Source of the DNA: Arthrobacter sp. ES3-54
GTDB lineage: Bacteria; Actinomycetota; Actinomycetes; Actinomycetales; Micrococcaceae
DNA: 64,000 nucleotides
Direction: 5' to 3'
Assembly: GCF_029504395.1 (NCBI RefSeq)
Contig: NZ_JAQFIF010000002.1
Coordinates: 1 to 64,000, forward strand
Part shown: positions 19,156-25,563 of the stretch, piece after piece
Position numbering within the stretch: the stretch's first letter is position 1
Layout: each line of letters opens with the position of its first letter
Notes under the pieces: generated by a model
What the model was told of the DNA's origin: nothing
The model's input: the letters and a program-made list of their open reading frames with translations, nothing else
The model's database searches: none
Translations under genes and position numbers: made by a program

Positions 19156-19803
19156 ATGACGCAAACCGACCATCCCGCCACAGCCAGGACCCCGCGCCGC
19201 CGGAGCCGCTGGAATGCCACCGACCTTGGGCTCATCGCCGTCTTCGCCGCACTGGTGGCCGGTTCGGCGCTGATCGCCGCTATTCCGGTCGGGGGTCTCG
19301 GCGTGCCGATCACGCTGCAGACCCTTGCCGTCATGCTCACCGGACTGGCCCTCGGCCCGGCCCGGGCCTTCGCCGCCGTCGGCCTCTATTTGCTCCTGGG
19401 TTTAGCGGGCCTGCCGATCTTCAGCGGTGGCCGCAGCGGGCTGGGCGTCCTCGCCGGGCCCTCCGCCGGCTACATCATCGGATTCCTGTTTGCCGCCACA
19501 GCCGTTGGCTGGCTGGCCGCCGTCGTGCTGGCCCGCACCGCCAAGCGCACCGGCAAACTGCGCCCCATCCTCCTGTTCGCTGGCGCCATGGTGAGCAGCA
19601 TCGTCTTCATCCACGGCCTGGGCATCCTGGGCATGATGGTCAACGCCAAGCTGGACTTCTCCAAAGCCTTCCTTGCCGATCTCGCGTTCTATCCCGGCGA
19701 CATCATCAAGAACGTCCTGGCCGTCAGCATCGCCCTGGCCCTGCACAAGGCCTTCCCGGATCTGCTGCTCCGCCGCGTCCGGACGGCTGACCCCCGCCCG
19801 TGA
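19156..19803 (+). CDS. bioY: Biotin ECF transporter S component BioY
   Basis: 215-residue integral membrane protein, the substrate-binding unit of the biotin importer. It has six predicted helices. Family motifs are PVGGLGVPITLQTLAVMLTGLALGPARAF, LAGLPIFSGGRSGLGVLAGPSAGYIIGF (biotin-binding loops) and FYPGDIIKNVLAV at the C-terminus. The start at ATG 19156 has an ACAGGA ribosome site; the open frame upstream is not protein-like. Its TGA overlaps the bioM GTG (GTGA), indicating coupled translation in a bioYMN operon. Confidence 0.95.
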   Translation: MTQTDHPATARTPRRRSRWNATDLGLIAVFAALVAGSALIAAIPVGGLGVPITLQTLAVMLTGLALGPARAFAAVGLYLLLGLAGLPIFSGGRSGLGVLAGPSAGYIIGFLFAATAVGWLAAVVLARTAKRTGKLRPILLFAGAMVSSIVFIHGLGILGMMVNAKLDFSKAFLADLAFYPGDIIKNVLAVSIALALHKAFPDLLLRRVRTADPRP

Positions 19804-20639
19804 GCAGCATCGTCCTGGACCGCGTGAGGGTGCGGGTGTCGGTTGACGGCCGGCCCGCACCCAAGACGCTGCTCCAGGAGCTTTCGCTGGACCTCACGGA
19901 ACGGCGGGTCGGGGTAATCGGGGCCAACGGCTCGGGGAAATCCACCCTCTTGCGGCTCCTCAACGGGCTCGTGGCACCCAGCGACGGCACCGTGCGGGTC
20001 GACGGCGCCGATACCGTCCGCTCGGTCCGGGAGGTCCGCCGGCGCGTGGGCTTTGTCTTCACGGATCCGCTCTCCCAGCTCGTCATGCCCACCGGCCGCG
20101 AGGATGTGGAACTGTCCCTGCGGCGCTCCATCCGCAACGGCACAGAGCGCCGGGCCCGCGCGGAATCAGTCCTGGAAAGGTTCGGCCTCCTGCCCCTGGC
20201 GGACCAGAGCATCTACGAGCTCTCCGGCGGCGAACGCCAGCTCTTGGCGCTGGCCGCGGTCCTGGCCGTCGATCCGGCCGTGCTGGTTCTCGACGAGCCC
20301 TCCACACTGCTGGACCTCCGCAACCGCGAACTCCTGCGGCGCACGCTGGCCGGACTCCGCCAGCAGGTGGTCCTGTCCACCCACGACCTCGATCTGGCCC
20401 TGGATATGGACCGCGTCCTCGTGGTGGAGGACGGGAAGGTGGTGTTCGACGGCGGACCGGCGGCCGCCGTCGCGCACTATCGCGCCCTTAGCGCTGCGGG
20501 CCTGCCTGCACCCGGTGGCGGGCCAGCCGGCGGCGGGGGGCTCGACTTGCGTGGCGGCGGCTTGGCCGGCGGCGGGGGGCTCGGCGGCGGCGGACTTGAG
20601 CGGGCCGTGCCGGAACAGGCCCGGCTGGAGCAGTCGTGA
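19800..20639 (+). CDS. bioM: Biotin ECF transporter ATPase BioM (CbiO-like)
   Basis: 279-residue energy-coupling ATPase: Walker A GANGSGKSTLLRLLNGL (residues ~40-56), Q-loop VFTDPLSQLVMP, signature ELSGGERQLLALAAVL, Walker B VLVLDEPSTLLD and switch His STHDLDLALD. The ATPase proper ends near residue 235. The last ~45 residues are a glycine-rich tail (GGGPAGGGGLDLRGGG-type repeats), absent from typical BioM and encoded by GGCGGC repeats. It starts inside the bioY stop and ends overlapping bioN by 4 bp. Confidence 0.93.
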   Translation: MSSIVLDRVRVRVSVDGRPAPKTLLQELSLDLTERRVGVIGANGSGKSTLLRLLNGLVAPSDGTVRVDGADTVRSVREVRRRVGFVFTDPLSQLVMPTGREDVELSLRRSIRNGTERRARAESVLERFGLLPLADQSIYELSGGERQLLALAAVLAVDPAVLVLDEPSTLLDLRNRELLRRTLAGLRQQVVLSTHDLDLALDMDRVLVVEDGKVVFDGGPAAAVAHYRALSAAGLPAPGGGPAGGGGLDLRGGGLAGGGGLGGGGLERAVPEQARLEQS

Positions 20640-21268
20640 GCAGCCACGGCTTTCTCCTCGCGGCGTACGTGCCGGGCAGGTCCCTGATCCACCGGGTGCC
20701 CCTGTGGCTGAAGTTCCTGCTGGTCCTTGGGTGCGGAATGGCGTCGTTCCTGATCGCCGACTGGGCCGTGTCGGCCGCCGTGCTGGCGATGCTGTGCGGG
20801 CTGTTCCTGCTCAGCGGGGCGGGTCCGGCCCGGCTGTTGCGCGCCGTGCGCCCGGTCCTGCCGGTACTCCTGGCGATCGGTGCCTTCCAGTGGTGGCAGC
20901 TGGGCGCACCCACGGCCGCCAGGATCGTGCTGAACATCCTGGTCTGCGTTGTCGCGGCCTCAATCCTGACCGCCACCACCTCGGTGCAGGCGCTGCTCGA
21001 CGGCGTGGCGTCCCTGGCCCGGCCGTTCCGGCGCTTCGGCGCGGATCCCGAACGCTTCGCCCTGACCATTGCCATCATGCTCCGCAGCATCCCCTTCGTG
21101 GCCGGGGCCTACATGGACGTGCGCGACTCCGCCCGGGCACGCGGGCTCGAACGCAACCCGCGGGCTCTTGTGCTGCCTGTCTTCATCAGCACGGTGGCCT
21201 TCGCCCGGCAGACCGGCGAAGCCCTCGCCGCCCGGGGACTGGGCGAGCCGGAGGATCCCGAGGATTAG
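20636..21268 (+). CDS. bioN: Biotin ECF transporter T component BioN
   Basis: 210-residue membrane protein coupling BioM hydrolysis to BioY. It has about five helices, the family opening YVPGRSLIHRVPLWLKFLLVL, and near the C-terminus the coupling helix DVRDSARARGLERNPRAL with the Ala-Arg-Gly signature. The second ARG motif is in EALAARGLGEPED. GTG start overlapping the bioM stop. The TAG at 21266-21268 is followed almost at once by the 124-bp repeat array. Confidence 0.93.
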   Translation: MSSHGFLLAAYVPGRSLIHRVPLWLKFLLVLGCGMASFLIADWAVSAAVLAMLCGLFLLSGAGPARLLRAVRPVLPVLLAIGAFQWWQLGAPTAARIVLNILVCVVAASILTATTSVQALLDGVASLARPFRRFGADPERFALTIAIMLRSIPFVAGAYMDVRDSARARGLERNPRALVLPVFISTVAFARQTGEALAARGLGEPEDPED

Positions 21269-21278
21269 CTCCTAGGGT

Positions 21279-21766
21279 GCCTGGACTGGCTGCCGCGCCG
21301 GGGTGGCCAATGGGCATGCCCTCCCGTGGCCGCAGCCAGTGGACATATGGCCCCAATGTCCACTGCTCGCGCCGAAGAATGGGCATGTCCCAATCAGGTT
21401 GTCTGCGGAAGAACTGCCCCGCAGGTTCAGAAAATGGGCATGCCCTCCCGTGGCCGCAGCCAGTGGACATATGGCCCCAATGTCCACTCCTGCCGCCCAA
21501 GAATGGACAGGTCCCAATCACGTTGCCCGCGGAAGAGCTGCCGCGCAGGTTCGGAAAATGGGCATGCCCTCCCCTAGCCGCAGCCAGTGGACATATGGCC
21601 CTAATGTCCACTCCTCGCGCCGAAGATTGGGCATGTTCCAATCAGGTTGCCTGCGGCAGGGCTGCCGCGCCGGGTTGGCCAATGGGCATGCCCTCCCGTG
21701 GCCGCAGCCAGTGGACATATGGCCCCAATGTCCACTCCTCGCGCCGAAGAATGGGCATGTCCCACC
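21279..21766. repeat. Intergenic array of ~4 tandem 124-bp repeats with palindromes
   Basis: Units begin at 21310, 21434, 21558 and 21682, an exact 124-bp period. A partial copy (from ~21279) precedes the first unit and the last stops at about 21766. Each unit has the perfect palindrome GGGCATGCCC (21312, 21436, 21560, 21684), a hairpin GTGGACAT-9-ATGTCCAC (21339-21363 and equivalents; the left arm in all four units) and a second site GGGCATGTCC (21381, 21753; diverged at 21505 and 21629). Because 124 is not a multiple of three, the frame changes every unit, so the overlapping open frames are not repeats of a protein. It lies between the bioN and MFS stop codons. Confidence 0.9.
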
Positions 21767-21813
21767 GAGGCTGGCGTGGACATGTTCGTCCCCGGCGCCA
21801 GCATTTGGCCGCC

Positions 21814-23115
21814 TCAGACGCCCCGAGCTTGGCCGGCGGCCTCTGTGTCCTGAGTCGGCCCGTTGCGGGAGCGCTTCCTGACGACCACAGTCCGAAGTTG
21901 ATCTCGAAAGGTCAAACTGCTGCTGCGGCTGACCACGATCACCGAGCACAGGCCGGTGAGCAGCACGATGGAGCCCCCGGCGGCAACCGACCAACGCGCG
22001 CCGAATTCAGTACCAATCCAACCCATCAGAGGCGCCCCGAGGGCGGTCCCGCCCTGCAGGACCGCCAGATACAGCGCCAGCACCCGCCCCCGGAATTGCG
22101 GCTCCACCGAGAGCTGGATACTCGTATTGCAGCTGTTCAGGAAGGTCATTGATGCAAGGCCCACCGGAATTAGGACGGCTGCATAGAGCCAAAACGAAGG
22201 GGACACGCTGCCCACGAGCGTGAAGAAACCCAATCCGAGGGCACCGCCCAGCACGAAACGCAGCCGCGGACCGGACCTGCGGGCCGCCAGCAGCGCACCG
22301 GCCAAAGTCCCCACGGCCATGATGGAGCCCAGGAGCCCGAACTCCCCCGGCCCCATGCCGAATTCCGCGGTGGCCATCAGTGCGTTGGTAATGGCGAAAT
22401 TCATGCCGAAGGCTCCCAGGATCCCGACCATGACGAGAATGAGCACCAGATCCCGGCGTCGACTTACGTATGCCAAGCCCTCGGCAACCGGATGCTTGCC
22501 ATTGCGTGCCGGCACTGTCGGGAACAGCCCGGACTGACGTATTCGCCACAGGGAGATGATGACCGCGGCGAAGCTGGCTGCGTTGAGCAGGAAAACGGGT
22601 CCCGTGCCGACCCAGGCAATGAGCACACCGGCGATGGCGGGCCCAGTCAGTCGGGCAGTGTTAAAGGAAGCGGAGTTGAGCGCCACGGCATTTGAAACGT
22701 TGTCCTGCCCCACCAGCTCGGAGACAAAGGCCTGGCGGGCCGGTCCGTCAATAGCGCTGGCCACCCCGAGGCACAGAGCCGCCACATAGACCTGCCACAA
22801 CTGCGCCGAACCGGTCAGGACTAAGAGCCCGACCAGCAGTCCGCACAGGCCCATGGCCGTCTGCGTCCACTTTAGGATCACCAGTTTGCGGTACCGGTCC
22901 GCAAGAACGCCCGCGTACGGGCCAAGGAGAAGCATCGGAAGGAACTGCAGTCCTGTCGTGATGCCGACGGCGGTACCCGAGTGGTCGGTCAACACCGTCA
23001 GCACCAGCCAGTCCTGCGCCACTCGCTGCATCCAGGTGCCGATGTTGGACACCAAGGCCCCGCCGGCCCACATCCGGTAGTTGCGGTTCCCCAGCGCCCG
23101 GAACATGACACTCAT
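21814..23115 (-). CDS. MFS transporter (DHA3/EntS-like exporter)
   Basis: 433 residues with twelve predicted helices. The family opening is FRALGNRNYRMWAGGALVSNIGTWMQRVAQDWLV, the loop 2-3 motif GPYAGVLADRYRKLVIL follows, and GMNFAITNALMATAEFGMGPGEFGLLGSIMAVGTLAGALLAARR lies in the second half. This is the MFS_3 group, which includes the enterobactin exporter EntS and macrolide-type efflux pumps; the substrate is unknown. It overlaps the upstream MarR gene by 4 bp (ATGA), so expression is tied to that regulator. Codon use looks less GC-extreme than in neighbours, consistent with acquisition. Flanked on both sides by the repeat arrays. Confidence 0.92.
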   Translation of the reverse strand: MSVMFRALGNRNYRMWAGGALVSNIGTWMQRVAQDWLVLTVLTDHSGTAVGITTGLQFLPMLLLGPYAGVLADRYRKLVILKWTQTAMGLCGLLVGLLVLTGSAQLWQVYVAALCLGVASAIDGPARQAFVSELVGQDNVSNAVALNSASFNTARLTGPAIAGVLIAWVGTGPVFLLNAASFAAVIISLWRIRQSGLFPTVPARNGKHPVAEGLAYVSRRRDLVLILVMVGILGAFGMNFAITNALMATAEFGMGPGEFGLLGSIMAVGTLAGALLAARRSGPRLRFVLGGALGLGFFTLVGSVSPSFWLYAAVLIPVGLASMTFLNSCNTSIQLSVEPQFRGRVLALYLAVLQGGTALGAPLMGWIGTEFGARWSVAAGGSIVLLTGLCSVIVVSRSSSLTFRDQLRTVVVRKRSRNGPTQDTEAAGQARGV

Positions 23116-23567
23116 CTGGCGCTCAACTCCTGCATAATGCGAGCGGCGCGGCTCAGCGTCAGACGATCCTCGTCACTCAGCACGGCGACCCGCTGCGCCA
23201 GCCATGCTGTCCGCTGGCTGCGGGCCTCGTTCAGGACGGCCTCACCGGCCGGAGTAATCCAGACGAGAACCTGACGGCCGTCCTCGGGATGCGCTGACCG
23301 CGACACAAACCCCTGGTCCGTCAGCGCGTTGACTATCCGGGTCATCGATGGCGCCTGAACATGCTCCAGCTCGGCCAGTTCGCGAAGGGTTTGGGAGCCG
23401 CTTCGAAGATGTGCCAGGACTGTGTACTGTCCCGGCGTAAGAACGTCACCGCTTGCCTCAATGCGGAGCCGGCGGGACGTGCGCATGACGGCTGTCCGGA
23501 GCTCGATCGCCAAAATATCGGGTCGGATGCTATCCCCTGCGTAATGGGGATCGTGGGTGGTGGTCAT
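23112..23567 (-). CDS. MarR-family transcriptional regulator
   Basis: 151-residue winged-helix repressor: LTPGQYTVLAHLRSGSQTLRELAELEHVQAPSMTRIVNALTDQGFVSRSAHPEDGRQVLVWIT covers the HTH and wing (residues ~45-105), flanked by dimerisation helices. The start at 23567 is supported by GGAGG just upstream; a longer frame to 23618 runs into the operator. It probably represses its own operon with the MFS gene; two palindromes lie 32-58 bp upstream. The ligand is unknown. Confidence 0.93.
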   Translation of the reverse strand: MTTTHDPHYAGDSIRPDILAIELRTAVMRTSRRLRIEASGDVLTPGQYTVLAHLRSGSQTLRELAELEHVQAPSMTRIVNALTDQGFVSRSAHPEDGRQVLVWITPAGEAVLNEARSQRTAWLAQRVAVLSDEDRLTLSRAARIMQELSAR

Positions 23568-23598
23568 GGTGCCTCCAGGGCCTGCCCGGCCGAAATAG

Positions 23599-23625
23599 TT
23601 AGCTGCGCTAATTAGCAATGCTAAT
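23599..23625. promoter_or_regulatory. Two adjacent palindromes, probable MarR operator
   Basis: TTAGC-TGC-GCTAA (23599-23611) and ATTAGC-AAT-GCTAAT (23611-23625) share the half-site TTAGC/GCTAA and are centred 13 bp apart. They lie directly upstream of the marR-MFS operon in an unusually AT-rich stretch, as expected for an autoregulatory MarR operator. Confidence 0.75.
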
Positions 23626-23764
23626 TACTATTCTACTCGTCTATCGGAGAGAAAGAGCATAGCCACTGCTGGGAGGCCCGAGCCCAATCTGACGGCACCG
23701 CCCTTCGGCGTTCAGGGTGCGGTGGGGCGGACTGGGTTCTGCGTCAGTCGGCACCTAGTCCGGG

Positions 23765-24025
23765 TCACGTCACTGCGGTGGCGTTCGCAGGTGACCCGGT
23801 GCCTCCGGTGATGTTCAGCGGTTTGATGCTGATGAAGGCGTCCCAGCGGCCGGTGGTTTTCCGGTGTCGGCTGAGGGGCCCGAGCCGCCACAGTTCGCCC
23901 AGGGGCATGCCGAGTTTGGCGAGGAGTTGCTGGTGCATCATGCCGTGGTCGTTCGGGGCGGAGTGCAGGAAGGGGCTTCCGGGTACGGCGGGCAGGCATT
24001 CGAGGGCGAAGTTATCGGCCGCAAC
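23765..24025 (-). pseudogene. C-terminal fragment of a cyclase-family protein
   Basis: About 86 residues, from VAADNFALECLPAVPGSPFLH to NITGGTGSPANATAVT, ending in TGA 23765-23767. They resemble the C-terminus of cyclase-family metal hydrolases (PF04199, kynurenine-formamidase-like), including GMMHQQLLAKLGMPLGELWRLGPL and the final TGSPANATAV. The metal-binding N-terminal half is missing. Upstream the frame runs straight into the repeat array at ~24028, with no start codon for a cyclase. It is therefore a broken remnant whose 5' part was lost, probably when the repeat or island formed. Confidence 0.7.
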
Positions 24026-24027
24026 TC

Positions 24028-24292
24028 GCCAGTGGACATGCCCCTTCCGCGGTGCCAGGGCAGGGCATGTCCGCACCGGGCAGAGGGGCATGCGCTCCCC
24101 TGCCCGCAGCCAGTGTACATGTGGCCCGCATGTCCACCAGACGCGGCGAAGAATGGGCATGTCCGTTCCGCGGTGCCAGGGCAGGGCATGTCCGCACCGG
24201 GCAGAGGGGCATGCGCTCCCCTGCCCGCAGCCAGTGGACATATGTGGCCCGGATGTCCGCCAGACGCGGCGAAGAATGGGCATGTCCCCGGG
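24028..24292. repeat. Second array of the same repeat family (two ~121-123 bp units)
   Basis: Two copies with period 121 bp (for example GGGCATGTCC at 24063 and 24184), plus a 2-bp insertion in the second copy (GGGCATGTCC at 24155 and 24278). It shares with the 21.3-kb array the blocks CGCAGCCAGTG-ACAT, GGCCC..ATGTCC and GAAGAATGGGCATGTCC, but differs elsewhere, so it is a second subfamily. It abuts the thiolase stop codon (24298) on one side and the truncated cyclase on the other. No coherent repeated reading frame. Confidence 0.88.
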
Positions 24293-24297
24293 GAGGG

Positions 24298-25563
24298 TCA
24301 GGTGAAGCGCGTGTACCCCAGCAGCGCGGCTGTGCCCATGCCGCCTGCAATGCTGATCATCGCCAGGGCTAGCTGGCCCGGCTGACCGGACCTGCGCGCC
24401 TGTGCCAGCAGCCGGGTGACCAGCACCGCGCCCGAGGCTCCATAGGCGTGGCCTAGAGCCAGGGCCCCGCCGTCGAGGTTGGCCTGCTCCGGGTCAATTC
24501 CCAGCTGGTCAAAACAGGCGAGCGTTTGGGCGGCAAAGGCCTCATTGAATTCCACCAGGCCCAGGTCCGCGGCCGTCAGCCCGTGTGCCGCGAGGAGCTG
24601 TTCGGCTGCTGCGGCCGCGCCGACGCCCAGAAGCTGCGGCGCCACCCCGGCGGTGTTGGTTCCCAGCACGAGCAACCCGTCCGCGGCGCCCAGCCGGCGG
24701 GCATGTTCCACGGACGTAATGACCACGGCGGCGGCGCCGTCGGCGTCGAAGCACGAGTTCCCGGCCGTTACCGTGCCACCGCTGGCAAACACGGCCGCGA
24801 ACCGGGCCATCAGGGCAGGGCCCAGACTCGGTCTGGGACCGTCGTCGGCTGTCGCGGCCGCCCCGGAGCCCGCGGCGAGGGGCACAATCTCGCCGTCGAA
24901 CGTCCCGGCAGCGGCGGCGGCCAGGGCACGATGGTGGCTGCGGAGCGCGAAGGCGTCCTGGCGTTCCCGGCTGATGCCGAAGTGGGCGGCGACGTTCTCG
25001 GCCGCCACTCCCATGTCGGGATCGCCGAGGCTAAGAGGTGCGAACTGGGCCCGGGTGTAATAGTCCGGGCTGCCGTCGTCGTTCCGGTGGGCCCGGAGCG
25101 GAGCCGTGCTGATGCTCTCGACCCCGCCGGCCAGGTACAGGCCGCCGCCGCCCGCCGCGACCAGCCGGGAGGCCAGGACGATCGCGTCCAGACCCGAGCC
25201 GCATTGCCGGTCCACCGTGACGCCGGGCACGGTGACGGGTAGGCCGGCCTCCAGCGCGGCGAGCCGGGCCACGTTCCCGCCGCCGCCCACGGCGTTGCCG
25301 ATCACGACGTCGGACACCGACTCCGCGGCGAGGTCGCCGCCCGCCTCGGCGAGCAGGCTGCGGAGCACCGGGGCCAGGAGTTCGTGGGCGCGCAGCTTCT
25401 TCAGGGCCCCGTTGGCCCGGCAGAGCGGTGTCCGGCGCGCGGCGATGATCACCGGCTGCCGGTCCTCCGGCAGCAGCCCGGGGAAGGACGGTCCAGGGAA
25501 TGCCAGCCCGAGTGAAGACGGCCCGGTTGAAGCCGTCCCCCTGCCCACGCGCGGCTCAGCCAA
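24298..25563 (-). CDS. Thiolase-family protein with altered catalytic Cys
   Basis: About 421 residues of the thiolase fold. The nucleophile Cys is present in VDRQCGSGLDA, as are NEAFAAQ and a GHAYGASGA version of the GHPxGASG loop (Pro to Tyr shift). The C-terminal CxGGG motif, which carries the second catalytic Cys, reads S-I-A-G-G-M-G, so Cys is replaced by Ser. Acetyl-CoA acyltransferase activity may be changed or lost. TTG 25563 gives a Pro/Gly-rich leader; GTG 25452, preceded by GGAGG, may be the true start. Overlaps the AMP-ligase gene by 8 bp, suggesting a joint acyl-CoA role. Confidence 0.85.
   Translation of the reverse strand: MAEPRVGRGTASTGPSSLGLAFPGPSFPGLLPEDRQPVIIAARRTPLCRANGALKKLRAHELLAPVLRSLLAEAGGDLAAESVSDVVIGNAVGGGGNVARLAALEAGLPVTVPGVTVDRQCGSGLDAIVLASRLVAAGGGGLYLAGGVESISTAPLRAHRNDDGSPDYYTRAQFAPLSLGDPDMGVAAENVAAHFGISRERQDAFALRSHHRALAAAAAGTFDGEIVPLAAGSGAAATADDGPRPSLGPALMARFAAVFASGGTVTAGNSCFDADGAAAVVITSVEHARRLGAADGLLVLGTNTAGVAPQLLGVGAAAAAEQLLAAHGLTAADLGLVEFNEAFAAQTLACFDQLGIDPEQANLDGGALALGHAYGASGAVLVTRLLAQARRSGQPGQLALAMISIAGGMGTAALLGYTRFT

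Noticed and set aside
21279..21766. CRISPR array
   Set aside because: The repeat is 124 bp and contiguous with no unique spacers, and no cas gene is nearby.
20053..22152. 699-codon + strand frame across bioM, bioN and the 124-bp repeats
   Set aside because: It is a different frame from bioM/bioN, and within the repeats each unit is read in a different frame, so it is a composition artefact.
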